In this document: positions 44,709-53,460 of the stretch, in pieces
Position numbering within the stretch: position 1 is the first letter of the stretch
Layout of the letters: each line of letters opens with the position of its first letter
Assembly: GCF_017163935.1 (NCBI RefSeq)
Contig: NZ_JABVZR010000002.1
Coordinates: 1,922,001 to 1,986,000 of the forward strand
DNA: 64,000 nucleotides
Origin: Novosphingobium terrae
Lineage (GTDB): Bacteria; Pseudomonadota; Alphaproteobacteria; Sphingomonadales; Sphingomonadaceae
Direction: 5' to 3'
The notes under the pieces: generated by a model
The model's database searches: none
What the model saw: the letters and a program-made list of their open reading frames with translations, nothing else
What the model was told of the DNA's origin: nothing
Made by a program: the position numbers and the translations under genes

Positions 44709-44735
44709 TACGTGGCGACACGCGCTTTGGTTACA
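44709..44735 (-). promoter_or_regulatory. SigF-type promoter P3 (GTAACC-N16-CGTAG) for bufA2
   Basis: On the minus strand GTAACC (44735-44730), 16 bases, CGTAG (44713-44709), between the end of nrsF and bufA2, leaving a leader of about 35 bases. Confidence 0.82.
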
Positions 44736-44739
44736 CCGC

Positions 44740-45381
44740 TTACCAACGCATCAGTTTCGGGCCCAGCAGAGCGCCGATCCCTGCCGCCAGAAGAATGCCG
44801 AGGCTGTACCAGGTCAGCACGAAAATCGCCGAAACCTCGGGGCAATGCAGGCAATAGATGGTCGCTGCCCATGCTCCTGCCGCCAGACCCGCCACCGCGC
44901 CCGCCTCACGCAGCCGCGTGGGGGCCATGCGGCGGAAGGACCACAGCAGGCCGATAAAGATCGGCATGGCCAGCGTGAGCACCAGCCACGGGCAGACCTT
45001 CCAGCTGGCCCCCAGCCACATGGCCAGCCAGTCGCGCGAGGGGGTATAGGCCAGCTCGCCAATGCCGATCCCGGCCAGCAGCAGCACCGGCACGCTGAGC
45101 CACCACAGCCCGCGCAGGCTCTGCGGGTTGGGCCGGGCGAGGCGCAGCACCGCCATCACCGAACCGATCCCCAAAGAGGCGGTGTAGGTCCATTTCATCC
45201 AGAAGGAGAAGCCATGCATGGCGGCATGCAGATCGGGCCTGATGCCCAGCACGCCGGCCACCAGCAGCGCCGTCACCAGCGCGCCCGCCACCATGCCCAG
45301 CGCAAGGCGGCGGCCCAGCGCGCCGCGCGGAACCTTCGGCACATCGCGGCTGAGCGAGCGGATCAGATCATCGGTGTTCAT
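44740..45381 (-). CDS. nrsF: NrsF-like anti-sigma factor (DUF1109)
   Basis: 213-residue inner-membrane protein with six hydrophobic segments and a short cytoplasmic N-terminus (MNTDDLIRSLSRDVPKVPRGAL, typical of DUF1109). Cysteines in WKVCPWLVL and YCLHCPEVSAIF lie at membrane edges; in Caulobacter NrsF, conserved cysteines are tied to metal sensing, as I recall. It would hold the neighbouring sigma factor inactive until metal binds or oxidises it. The ATG overlaps the sigma factor stop codon by four bases. Confidence 0.9.
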   Translation of the reverse strand: MNTDDLIRSLSRDVPKVPRGALGRRLALGMVAGALVTALLVAGVLGIRPDLHAAMHGFSFWMKWTYTASLGIGSVMAVLRLARPNPQSLRGLWWLSVPVLLLAGIGIGELAYTPSRDWLAMWLGASWKVCPWLVLTLAMPIFIGLLWSFRRMAPTRLREAGAVAGLAAGAWAATIYCLHCPEVSAIFVLTWYSLGILLAAGIGALLGPKLMRW

Positions 45382-45917
45382 AAGCGCTCTCCCCGCAAGC
45401 GGGCGGCCAGCGCCTTGAGACCGCGGTGGACAGATACTTTCACGTCGGATTCTCCAAGACCGGCCTTTTCGGCCGCTTCAGCGATGCTCAGCCCCTCGAC
45501 CTGCGTTTCGCGGATGGCGCGCGCCTGTTTGGGCGACAGGGTGGAGAGCAAGGCCTCGACATCCATGCGGGCGGACAATGCCTCCTCGAAGCCCTCGGTC
45601 ATCAGGATGGTTTCCACATCCTCGATGGGCACCGAAAGCCTGCGGCGGCGCACATGATCGATCAGCCGGTAACGCGCAATGGCATAGAGCCAGGCGGTGA
45701 AGGGCCGGTCGCGGTCATAGGTGGCGCGCTTGCCATGGACCGAGATCAGCGTTTCCTGCACCAGATCCTCGATGTCGCTCTCCGCATCGCGCATCCGGCG
45801 GCGGTAGAAGGCGGTGAGCAGCGGGACCAGAGCGCGCAGCAGCACTTCATGCGCAGAGGCATCGCCCCCGAGCCCCGCGATCATCCATGCCTTCAACTGT
45901 GCTTCGCTTGCCTGCAT
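45378..45917 (-). CDS. sigF: ECF sigma factor, SigF-like, controlling the bufferin genes
   Basis: 179 residues. Region 2 has RRRMRDAESDIEDLVQETLISVHGKRATYDRDRPFTAWLYAIARYRLIDHVRRR; region 4 has LSPKQARAIRETQVEGLSIAEAAEKAGLGESDVKVSVHRGLKAL. Paired by overlap with a DUF1109 anti-sigma, as in Caulobacter SigF-NrsF. Its own promoter matches those of bufA1, bufA2 and doxX, suggesting autoregulation. GGGAGG precedes the ATG. Likely inducers are copper or other thiol-reactive metals. Confidence 0.92.
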   Translation of the reverse strand: MQASEAQLKAWMIAGLGGDASAHEVLLRALVPLLTAFYRRRMRDAESDIEDLVQETLISVHGKRATYDRDRPFTAWLYAIARYRLIDHVRRRRLSVPIEDVETILMTEGFEEALSARMDVEALLSTLSPKQARAIRETQVEGLSIAEAAEKAGLGESDVKVSVHRGLKALAARLRGERL

Positions 45918-45935
45918 GCGGCCTCCCGCAGGGTG

Positions 45936-45962
45936 TTACGGTGCGCAGGGGCGGAAGGTTAC
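45936..45962 (-). promoter_or_regulatory. SigF-type promoter P2 (GTAACC-N16-CGTAA) for sigF-nrsF
   Basis: On the minus strand GTAACC (45962-45957), 16 bases, CGTAA (45940-45936), about 19 bases before the sigF start codon. Indicates positive autoregulation. Confidence 0.82.
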
Positions 45963-46007
45963 AGCGGATTTTGACGGCGTGCGAAAATTTTTCCTGACGA
46001 TCTGCGT

Positions 46008-46034
46008 GTAACCGGCGCGGCCCGGCCTGCGTAA
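46008..46034 (+). promoter_or_regulatory. SigF-type promoter P1 (GTAACC-N16-CGTAA) for bufA1
   Basis: GTAACC at 46008-46013, a 16-base spacer and CGTAA at 46030-46034. It faces away from P2 and gives bufA1 a leader of roughly 105 bases. Confidence 0.82.
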
Positions 46035-46144
46035 GTCAGGGCATGATCCGCCGTTCCATCCGGACGGATCGGCACGTCAGATTGGCGTTGGGCGCTGCCA
46101 TGAAGGGGCGCCTTGCGCACCCCCATCCGAACAGGAGAAAACCG

Positions 46145-46417
46145 ATGAACCGTACCCATGCCGCTTTCGCCGCCACTGTCGCCCTCACTCTTGCCGCCGG
46201 GGCCGCCCATGCTGCCGATGGCGCCAAAAGCCCCATGGAAAAGTGCTATGGCGTGGCGCTGGCCGGGCACAATGACTGCAAGGCCGGGGCAGGCACCACC
46301 TGCGCGGGCACCTCGAAGGTCAATTATCAGGGCGACGCCTGGAAGCTGGTGAAGGCCGGGACCTGCACCGCGATCAAGACGCCCAAGGGCATGGGCTCGC
46401 TAACCCCCAAGGCTTGA
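46145..46417 (+). CDS. bufA1: Bufferin precursor peptide, BufA1 (DUF2282) type
   Basis: 90-residue exported peptide. The signal peptide ends near AAHAADG. The mature part has four cysteines (34, 45, 53, 74) in [37 protein letters not shown] and [10 protein letters not shown], the classical DUF2282/BufA1 signature, ending GMGSLTPKA. No bufB or bufC lies beside it; it presumably shares the pair at 42762-44341 with bufA2. AGGAG is 7 bases before the ATG. Downstream are a 10-base-pair hairpin and a DoxX gene. Confidence 0.93.
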   Translation: MNRTHAAFAATVALTLAAGAAHAADGAKSPMEKCYGVALAGHNDCKAGAGTTCAGTSKVNYQGDAWKLVKAGTCTAIKTPKGMGSLTPKA

Positions 46418-46425
46418 ACCCTTGA

Positions 46426-46455
46426 CGCCGCCGGAGGGACCATCCGGCGGCGTTT
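46426..46455 (+). terminator. Hairpin between bufA1 and the second doxX
   Basis: Perfect 10-base-pair stem (CGCCGCCGGA / TCCGGCGGCG) with a 7-base loop and TTT, 8 bases after the bufA1 stop codon. A partial terminator that would lower downstream expression. Confidence 0.7.
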
Positions 46456-46477
46456 CCCCTGATCGAAAGGCCGCCTT

Positions 46478-46921
46478 ATGATATCGCCGCTTTCCCTCTA
46501 TCGCCGGGCCTGCGCCGGGGCGACCCGCCTGATCCCGCAAGACTTGCTGCTGCTTGTCGCCCGGCTGGGCGTGGCCGCAGTCTTTTTCCTCTCGGGCCGC
46601 ACCAAGGTGGAGGGGCTGCTGACCATCACCGATGCCACCTATGAGCTGTTCCGCACCGATTACGCTCTGCCCTTCGCCAATCCGGTGGTGGCCGCGCATC
46701 TGGCCACCTATTCCGAACATCTCTTCCCCATCCTGCTGGTGCTGGGCCTCTTCACCCGCCCCGCCGCGCTGGCGCTGCTGGGCATGACCAGCGTGATCGA
46801 GATCTTCGTCTACCCCGATGCCTGGCCCACCCATCTCAGCTGGGCAGGGCTGCTGTTGCCACTGATCGCGCGCGGCGGCGGAGCCTGGTCGCTGGACCGC
46901 CTGTTCAGGCTTGAGGGCTGA
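46478..46921 (+). CDS. DoxX-family membrane protein, bufA1-associated
   Basis: 147 residues with four membrane segments ([90 protein letters not shown]). It differs clearly from the DoxX at 42215, so each precursor unit has its own. GAAAGG lies upstream of the ATG. Its end overlaps the convergent antiporter gene by 17 bases. Likely role in the bufferin system inferred from constant association with BufA genes. Confidence 0.9.
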   Translation: MISPLSLYRRACAGATRLIPQDLLLLVARLGVAAVFFLSGRTKVEGLLTITDATYELFRTDYALPFANPVVAAHLATYSEHLFPILLVLGLFTRPAALALLGMTSVIEIFVYPDAWPTHLSWAGLLLPLIARGGGAWSLDRLFRLEG

Positions 46922-48272
46922 CCGCTCCCATACTGTCCAGAACGCCCGTTTGACGCGCCTTGCGCCCATAGACCAGCTCGAACAGCGGGCTGGCCATCAT
47001 GGTGGTGACAATCGCCATCAGCACCAGCATGGAAAACAGCGTCGGCCCGATGATGCCCTTTTGCAGGCCGATGTTGATGATGATCAGCTCCATCAACCCG
47101 CGCGAGTTCATCAGCGCGCCGATCCCCAGTGCGGTGGGCTTGTCCTCGCCGCAAAGCCGCGCCGCAATGTAGCAGGCGCCGAATTTGGCGGCGATGGAAG
47201 CCGCCAGAATCCCCAGCGCGATCAGCAGCAGCGAGGGTGAGTTCACCATATCGAGCCGCGTGTTGAGCCCCGAATAGGTGAAGAACATCGGCAGCAGCAG
47301 CACGACCGCCACCGGCTCGACCTTGGCCTTCAGCTCCTGCGCGAACAGGCCGCGCGGCATGAAGACGCCCAGAATGAAACCGCCGAAAATGCCGTGAATG
47401 CCGATGGAGTCCATGATGAAGGCGGAGAGGCAGAAGGCCATCAGCGTGATGGCCAGCACGCCCATGCTCATGCTGCCTTCCGCCTCCACGGCGCGGCCCA
47501 GCGGAGCCAGAATGCGCCGCCCGAAGATCAGCAGAAAGCCGGAATAGAGCACCGCCCCGCCGATCGCCAGAATGGCTACGCCCGGCCCGCCGCCGAAGGT
47601 GGCCAGCACGATCGCCAGCACGCACCATGAGGCCGCATCGTCAAACGCGCCCGCCGAGAGCGAGAGCGTGCCCAGTGGACTGTCGGCCAGCCCGCGCTCA
47701 TTGATGATGCGCGCCAGCATGGGAAAGGCGGTCAGCGCGATGCAGGCGCCCATGAACAGCGTGGCATTGGCGGTGCTGACGGTGGGGGCGAACAGCCCCG
47801 GCACGTCCAGCAGAAAGGGCGTGAAGGCAGCGGCGATCAGAAAGGGCGCGATCACGCCCGAGGCCGAAACCGCCGCCGCGCTGCGGGCCTTGGATTCGAA
47901 ATGGTCGAGCCGCAGCGTCAGCCCCACAAGGAACATATAGAGCGCCACCCCCAGCTGCGAGCCGGCGTAAAGCACGTTCTTGGTTTCCTTGGGGAAGATC
48001 GCCAGCTGCAGATCGGGCCAGATCAGCCCCAGCAGCGAGGGGCCCAGCAGCACCCCCGCGATCATCTCGCCCACCACCTGCGGCTGGCCGAGGAAGCGCT
48101 CGCCGATCCAGCCCACCACGCGGCAGGCCAGAATGATGATCGCCAGCTGAAGGAAGAAATGGATCGAATAGTCGCCCGGCGCATAGCTGCTGGCCGTGGC
48201 CGCCACCGCCGGGCCATGCGGCAGCAGCAGATGCGCCAAGGTCGTCCTGAAGCTTTCCAACGCCGCGCTCAC
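46905..48272 (-). CDS. CPA2-type cation/proton antiporter (Kef-like)
   Basis: 455-residue membrane protein with about 12-13 segments. Family features: [51 protein letters not shown] (the conserved paired aspartates), [12 protein letters not shown], and the late [16 protein letters not shown]. The TrkA nucleotide-binding tail of Kef channels is missing, so it is more like a simple Na+/H+ or K+/H+ antiporter. It is a single gene, convergent with the DoxX gene; the function in the bufferin context is probably unrelated. Confidence 0.92.
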   Translation of the reverse strand: MSAALESFRTTLAHLLLPHGPAVAATASSYAPGDYSIHFFLQLAIIILACRVVGWIGERFLGQPQVVGEMIAGVLLGPSLLGLIWPDLQLAIFPKETKNVLYAGSQLGVALYMFLVGLTLRLDHFESKARSAAAVSASGVIAPFLIAAAFTPFLLDVPGLFAPTVSTANATLFMGACIALTAFPMLARIINERGLADSPLGTLSLSAGAFDDAASWCVLAIVLATFGGGPGVAILAIGGAVLYSGFLLIFGRRILAPLGRAVEAEGSMSMGVLAITLMAFCLSAFIMDSIGIHGIFGGFILGVFMPRGLFAQELKAKVEPVAVVLLLPMFFTYSGLNTRLDMVNSPSLLLIALGILAASIAAKFGACYIAARLCGEDKPTALGIGALMNSRGLMELIIINIGLQKGIIGPTLFSMLVLMAIVTTMMASPLFELVYGRKARQTGVLDSMGAVSPQA

Positions 48273-48465
48273 ACAGATCTCCCGAAGCAGAGGGTCCTCT
48301 CGGCGAGGCCCGATTTTACATTATCGGGGCAGCTTAACCGATTGTGAGCGCTTGGTGAACATCGGTTGGGCGATGAACGGGGGATCTTTGGCGCACCACA
48401 TTACAAATTCCCAACCTTCGGGCCTTTCCCTTTACGCTTCACCCCTCAATCGCTAGGCGCCCTCT

Positions 48466-48490
48466 GATAATGCAATCGACTCGCATTATC
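48466..48490. promoter_or_regulatory. Fur-like inverted repeat upstream of a TBDR
   Basis: GATAATGC-N9-GCATTATC, a perfect 8-base inverted repeat, 31 bases before the start codon of the receptor at 48521. Form and position suit an iron-dependent repressor; assigned by analogy only. Confidence 0.6.
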
Positions 48491-48520
48491 CTGTAGAATC
48501 CAGCCAAGCGAGAACCTTTC

Positions 48521-50671
48521 GTGTCGATCAAATCCGTCCTCTTCGCCTCCACGGCCCTGCTGGCCAGTGCCGTGTCCGCCCTTGCCGACACGCCGCCCGC
48601 GCCGGAGGACACGATCGTGGTGACGGGCCGCGCCTCGCAGGTGCAGATCGGCGCCGATGACCGCTATCAGCCCACGCCTGACGCCTCGACCTTGCGCTCC
48701 ACGGCGCGCTCGCTCGATGTGCCGCAGGTGGTCAACATCGTCTCCGCGCAGGTGATCCGCGACCAGCGCCCCCGCTATCTCGACGATGTGCTGACCAATG
48801 TCAGCGGCATTACCCAGGGTAACACGCTGGCCTCCACGCAGGACACGATCATGAAGCGCGGCTTTGGCGGCAATCGTGACGGCTCGATCATGCACAATGG
48901 CATGCCGCTGGTGCAGGGGCGCGGCTTCAACGCGGCAGCCGAAAGTGTCGAGGTGCTGAAAGGCCCCTCCTCGCTGCTCTATGGCATCATGGACCCCGGC
49001 GGCGTCATCAACGTGGTCAGCAAGAAGCCGCTGACCAAATCCGCCACCATGCTTTCGGTGACGGGTGACACCTATGCCCATGGCCGCAATGGCGCCGAGG
49101 AAATGCTGGACACGACCGGCGCCATCAAGGGCAATCTGGCCTATCGTCTGGTGGTCGATCAGGATGACGAGGCCTATTGGCGCAATTTCGGCGCCCGGCA
49201 CGAGACGCTGGTGGCGCCCTCGCTCGCCTGGTACGGCCAGAAGACGCAGGTGGTGCTGTGGTATGAATTCCGCCGCTACAACGCGCCCTTCGACCGCGGC
49301 ACCTCGATCGACAGCAAGACCGGCAAGCCGCTGGCCATCGACCAGCGCGAGCGTTTGGACGAACCTTCCAACAAGATGATCGGCCAGACCCATCTGGGCC
49401 AGATTTCCATCGATCATCAGTTGGGCAACGGCTGGGCCGCGCATTTCAGCGGGAGCTACAACGCCGAATTCTACGATGCGGGCCAGTTCCGCGTGGCAGG
49501 CGTCAACACCACCACCGGCGTGGTGACGCGCAGCAATGATGGCACCAATGGCGCGCTCAGCACCGATCTCTATGGCACGGCCTATGTCGATGGTTCGGTG
49601 ATGGTCGCGGGCCTCAAGAACGACATCCAGATCGGCGTGGAAGACGAACACCGCCGCATCTATCGCAAGGATCTGCTGCGCCAGACGCCCAGTGCCGGTT
49701 TCAACTATCTGAACCCGGTCTATGGCCTGAACCCGATCTCGACCACGGTTTCGGCCAGCGACAGCGACCAGACCGACAATCTGCACGACTATTCCTTCTT
49801 CGGGCAGGACACGCTGCATCTGGGTGACAAATGGATCGTGGTGGCCGGTGGCCGCTTCCTCCATTACCGGCAGGTGGCAGGCAAGGGCCGCCCCTTCGTG
49901 GCCAACACCAACATCGAGGGCGACAAATTCCTGCCCCGCGCCGGTCTGGTCTATAAGGCCACCGATTTCATGTCGGCCTATGTCAGCTACAGCCAGTCGC
50001 TGAAACCGGCTTCGACCATCGCGCCGCTGTCCTCCGGCCTGGTGCTGGATTCCAGCTTCCAGCCCGAACGCGGTCGCCAGTTCGAGGGCGGGCTGAAGGT
50101 GGAGATCCCGCATCGCATCACCGGCACGCTGGCGATCTATGACATCGACAAGCGCAATGTGATCGTCTCGCAATACAATGCCGCCACGGGCCTCACCGAT
50201 TACCGCACGGCCGGGCGCGCCCGTTCGCGCGGCGTGGAGCTGGATCTGGCCGGGCAGATCACCGATCACCTCAGCACCATCGCCAGCTATGCCTATACCG
50301 ATGCCAAGACCACCGAAGACCCGCTCTATGCCGGGAACCTTCTGGCCAATGTGGCGAAGAACACGGCGTCTCTCTCGGCGGTCTATGACCTTGGCCGGAT
50401 TGCGGGCGGGCGGCGCCTGCGCATCGGTGGCGGCCCGCGCTATGTCGGGCGCCGTGCGGGGGATTCGGCCAACAGCTTCTTCCTGCCCAGCTATGTCGTG
50501 GCCGATGCCTTCCTCACCTATGACGTGCCGATCATGGGCAAGAACACCAGCCTGCAGTTCAATGTGAAGAACCTGTTCAACCGCACCTATTACCAGTCGG
50601 CGGTGAACCAGTATTTCATCTCGATGGGCGATGCGCGCAGGATTTCGCTCACAGCCTCGGTCGCCCTGTAA
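48521..50671 (+). CDS. TonB-dependent siderophore-type receptor
   Basis: 716 residues. A signal peptide ends near AVSALAD; the plug has RSLDVPQVVNIVSAQVIRDQRP, VEVLKGPSSLLYGIMDPGGVINVVSKKP (the ferri-siderophore/FhuE-like pattern), and the barrel ends RRISLTASVAL. The start is a GTG at 48521 with GAGAA 8 bases upstream. No STN domain. A Fur-like inverted repeat precedes it. The Tat-exported protein at 50699 follows 27 bases later and is probably co-transcribed. Likely iron-complex uptake. Confidence 0.93.
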   Translation: MSIKSVLFASTALLASAVSALADTPPAPEDTIVVTGRASQVQIGADDRYQPTPDASTLRSTARSLDVPQVVNIVSAQVIRDQRPRYLDDVLTNVSGITQGNTLASTQDTIMKRGFGGNRDGSIMHNGMPLVQGRGFNAAAESVEVLKGPSSLLYGIMDPGGVINVVSKKPLTKSATMLSVTGDTYAHGRNGAEEMLDTTGAIKGNLAYRLVVDQDDEAYWRNFGARHETLVAPSLAWYGQKTQVVLWYEFRRYNAPFDRGTSIDSKTGKPLAIDQRERLDEPSNKMIGQTHLGQISIDHQLGNGWAAHFSGSYNAEFYDAGQFRVAGVNTTTGVVTRSNDGTNGALSTDLYGTAYVDGSVMVAGLKNDIQIGVEDEHRRIYRKDLLRQTPSAGFNYLNPVYGLNPISTTVSASDSDQTDNLHDYSFFGQDTLHLGDKWIVVAGGRFLHYRQVAGKGRPFVANTNIEGDKFLPRAGLVYKATDFMSAYVSYSQSLKPASTIAPLSSGLVLDSSFQPERGRQFEGGLKVEIPHRITGTLAIYDIDKRNVIVSQYNAATGLTDYRTAGRARSRGVELDLAGQITDHLSTIASYAYTDAKTTEDPLYAGNLLANVAKNTASLSAVYDLGRIAGGRRLRIGGGPRYVGRRAGDSANSFFLPSYVVADAFLTYDVPIMGKNTSLQFNVKNLFNRTYYQSAVNQYFISMGDARRISLTASVAL

Positions 50672-50698
50672 GTGCCTGCCATGAACCGGAGTGCCCCC

Positions 50699-51397
50699 AT
50701 GGACCGTCGTGCCTTTTCCTTCGGCCTTGCCGCTTGCGGCTTGCTGGCCACCTCGCCCGCTTTCGCTGCAGCGACAGCGGCGCGGCGCATCCTGCTGGTG
50801 GTGCAACAGGCCGGCCCCAATCTGCCGGTCGACCAGAAGGTACGCGATCATCTTCAGGCCGCCGGTTACGCGGTCGAGATGGTCGACCAGCGCGCCGCCC
50901 CCGGCGCCGCCAAGGGCTTCGATCTGGTGATCCTGTCATCCACCGTGTCGGCCAAGGATGTCGATCCGGGCTGGCGCCAGTCGCCCGTGCCGCTGCTGAC
51001 CTGGGAAAACGACTGCCTCGACGATCTGGCCATGACCGGCAAGCGCCATGACGTCGATTTTGGCGAGGCCGAGAAGGAACGCTATCTCTGGATCGTCAAC
51101 GCGCCCCATCCCATGGCGGGCGGGCTACCGGCGGGTCTGGCCAATGTCTATGTGAAACAGGCGCCGATGAGCTGGGGCAAGCCCGGCCTTGGCGCCACCA
51201 CAATCGCCACGCTCTATGGTCAGCCCGAAAAGGCCGCGATCTTCGGCTATGAACAAGGCGCGACGATGGATTATGAGGCGCTGGCCCCCGCTCGCCGGGT
51301 GATGATGTTCCTCAACAATGACACCTTCACCAACCTCTCACCGGCAGGGTTGCGCCTGTTCGATGCGGCGGTGGGCTGGGCTTTGGCGGGGCGCTGA
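50699..51397 (+). CDS. Tat-exported protein of unknown function, partner of the TBDR
   Basis: 232 residues beginning MDRRAFSFGLAACGLLATSPAFA, a twin-arginine signal. The mature part opens with a Rossmann-like alternation (RILLVVQQAG..., FDLVILSSTV, VPLLTWENDCLDDL) and ends TFTNLSPAGLRLFDAAVGWAL. This may be a class I amidotransferase-like or ThuA-like fold, but no catalytic triad could be assigned. GGAG lies 8 bases before the ATG at 50699. Close spacing behind a siderophore-type receptor suggests handling of the imported complex in the periplasm. Confidence 0.82.
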   Translation: MDRRAFSFGLAACGLLATSPAFAAATAARRILLVVQQAGPNLPVDQKVRDHLQAAGYAVEMVDQRAAPGAAKGFDLVILSSTVSAKDVDPGWRQSPVPLLTWENDCLDDLAMTGKRHDVDFGEAEKERYLWIVNAPHPMAGGLPAGLANVYVKQAPMSWGKPGLGATTIATLYGQPEKAAIFGYEQGATMDYEALAPARRVMMFLNNDTFTNLSPAGLRLFDAAVGWALAGR

Positions 51398-51459
51398 GCC
51401 GCCGCTGACAGGATGATGCGCCGGGCTGCCAGGGTTTCTGGTCAGCCCGGCGCATGCGA

Positions 51460-52113
51460 TCAGGTTGCTGTGGCCGCGTTCAGCGGATGGCCCAGCAGGT
51501 ATATGATGCTGTCCACCAGCGCGATGCGCTGTTCCCGGGCCAGATCGCGCGGTTCCACGGCGGTGTGATGCAGGATCATGCCCACCAGCGTGTCGAACAC
51601 AAAGCTCATATGCGTCTCGCTCAGGCCGGGCACCAGGCCGCGAAAGGCGATGAAATAATACTCGCGCTCATTGCGTTTGTGGGCCTGGGTCATCGCCTGC
51701 AATTCGGGCGAGCGGGCGATCGCCTCGGTCAGGCTGACGATGCCGCGCCCCCGCTTGCCCGACATATAGGCGATAAAGGCATCGACATGCGCCAGCAGCA
51801 TGGCGCGCGGCGGGGTGCCTTCGGGCAGTTCGGGCTCCACCTCGCGCGAGGTTTCGTAGAGCATGGCCGCGATCAGCTCATTTTTCGAGGCAAAGCGCCG
51901 ATAAAGCGTGGAACGGCTGCATCCGGCGATCTCGGCGACCGCCTCGAAGGTCAGCCCCTCATACCCCTTGTCGGCCAGCACCTCCCAGGCGGCATCGCGA
52001 ATGGCGATATCCTTGCGGGGATCGCGCGGGCGGCCCCGCCCTCTCTCACCGTCGTGATCCTGCGGTATCGGGTCTGGCACGAGATCTGGCACTGCGCGCG
52101 GGGTCCTGTTCAT
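51460..52113 (-). CDS. TetR-family transcriptional regulator
   Basis: 217 residues. A basic N-terminal tail (RGRGRPRDPRKD) precedes the helix-turn-helix (AIRDAAWEVLADKGYEGLTFEAVAEIAGCSRSTLYRRFASKNEL). The C-terminal domain is helical with a ligand pocket of unknown specificity. It lies 54 bases after the metallophosphoesterase gene in the same direction and probably belongs to the TBDR-phosphoesterase operon, which it may regulate. The ribosome site is weak, so the start is less certain. Confidence 0.9.
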   Translation of the reverse strand: MNRTPRAVPDLVPDPIPQDHDGERGRGRPRDPRKDIAIRDAAWEVLADKGYEGLTFEAVAEIAGCSRSTLYRRFASKNELIAAMLYETSREVEPELPEGTPPRAMLLAHVDAFIAYMSGKRGRGIVSLTEAIARSPELQAMTQAHKRNEREYYFIAFRGLVPGLSETHMSFVFDTLVGMILHHTAVEPRDLAREQRIALVDSIIYLLGHPLNAATAT

Positions 52114-52167
52114 GAAGGCGGCGGAGGAGGGGTTCTAATCCGCTCCTCCGCCGTGATCCAGCCTCGA

Positions 52168-53439
52168 TCAGCGTTTGGCGAAACGCTGGCGGAAGTCGCT
52201 CAGTTCAAGGGTGAAATCATCCTGCCCATGGAAATCCGCATCGGACAGCCTGGGCTTTTCCTGCGCCTTGTACCATTTGGCATAGTCGGCGGTCTGCGTG
52301 CTCTGCTGCTTGTAATAGGTGGAGTAGGTCTGGACATGGACCTGCGGCGCCTTGCCGCCCATGTCGAAGGTGAGGAAGCGCAGCCAGCCATCGCCGATGC
52401 CCATGCCCGGCTGCAGCTTGGCCCCGGCATCGATGGCCGTCTGGCGGCGGTCCTGATAATCGGCCAGAATCTGATAGACCGGATGGCCGAAACGGTTGGC
52501 ATCGACGCGATGCGCCTGACCATGCTCATGCCCGCACAGCACCATGAAGATCTGATCATGCTGGCTGATCAGCTTGTCCCACACCATCTGGGGCGTGTTG
52601 TCGTCATCATCGACGGCATGGTTGTCGATCATCGGATTGGGCAGGCGGTCGCCATTGTTGTCCATATAGTCATGGGTGGAGACGATGGTGGGCAGGCCGG
52701 GATGCTCCCTGATCACCTGCGCCGCCCATTCCAGCGAGGCGTTGGGCGCATCGAACTGCAGGCCGATGTGCAGGAAGCGATAGCCGCCCGCCTCGAAGAT
52801 CTGCGCGCTGTCGGCGCCGCCGTCATGGCTGGCGATGTACCAGGGCTGGCCCTTGAAGAAAGGCGTCTCGGCCCCGAACACGCTGCGGAAATTGTTCAGC
52901 CCGCCCGAATGCAGCAGGCCAACGCTGGACATGTCGGTGAATTTTTCGGCCGGGGGATGGTTGGCGTCGGTCCACATGGCGTCATAATCATGGTTGCCGG
53001 GCACGACCGAGAAGGGCGTCTTGCCCGCGATCATCTCGAAGCCCTGGCGCGCGGTGGGCATCTCGATGGCGCGGACATTGGGGTTGGAGGCGAATTCGGC
53101 ATCCATGAAATGGTTGGGCACCCGCTTGAAGCCGCGCGCGGCATGGGCCGGATCGATGTCGAGGCTCTGGTGCTGCCAGGTATCGCCCAGCGAGTCGACG
53201 AAGGCCACGTCACCGCCTGCGCTTTTCAGGCGCGTGGCGATGTAGTGCATCTGCTCAAGGAACATCGCGCGGGCATCGAAGGCGAAGCCGGCCTCCTTCT
53301 GATGGGTGTAGTCGATGTAATTCTGCGTGTCGGGAATGACCGCGATGGTGAAGCTGTTGCTGGCGGCAGGGGCGGCCAGCGCCATGGTCGAGGTGCAGGC
53401 CAGCGCGGTGGCCGCCAGAAGGGTGCGGAACAAGGTCAT
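52168..53439 (-). CDS. Exported metallophosphoesterase
   Basis: 423 residues. A signal peptide ends AMALAAPA. Calcineurin-like metal motifs in order: VIPDTQ (near 34), SLGDTW, PGNHDYD, STHDYMD, CGHEHG. These carry the Asp, Asp, Asn-His, His and His-x-His ligands of a two-metal site. It probably hydrolyses phosphate mono- or diesters in the periplasm. Its gene starts 21 bases after the TBDR stop codon, so receptor and enzyme are co-transcribed: import of an organophosphate followed by phosphate release. The substrate is unknown. Confidence 0.92.
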   Translation of the reverse strand: MTLFRTLLAATALACTSTMALAAPAASNSFTIAVIPDTQNYIDYTHQKEAGFAFDARAMFLEQMHYIATRLKSAGGDVAFVDSLGDTWQHQSLDIDPAHAARGFKRVPNHFMDAEFASNPNVRAIEMPTARQGFEMIAGKTPFSVVPGNHDYDAMWTDANHPPAEKFTDMSSVGLLHSGGLNNFRSVFGAETPFFKGQPWYIASHDGGADSAQIFEAGGYRFLHIGLQFDAPNASLEWAAQVIREHPGLPTIVSTHDYMDNNGDRLPNPMIDNHAVDDDDNTPQMVWDKLISQHDQIFMVLCGHEHGQAHRVDANRFGHPVYQILADYQDRRQTAIDAGAKLQPGMGIGDGWLRFLTFDMGGKAPQVHVQTYSTYYKQQSTQTADYAKWYKAQEKPRLSDADFHGQDDFTLELSDFRQRFAKR

Positions 53440-53460
53440 GGATAAACTCCGGGTGGGGGA

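Noticed and set aside
48446..50851. 801-codon open frame on the minus strand
   Set aside because: It is antisense to the clear TBDR at 48521, has the arginine/histidine-rich composition of a codon-shadow frame in high-GC DNA, and has no domain pattern.
51454..53445. 663-codon open frame on the plus strand
   Set aside because: It is the reverse of the TetR and metallophosphoesterase genes, both of which have strong motifs; the plus frame has none.
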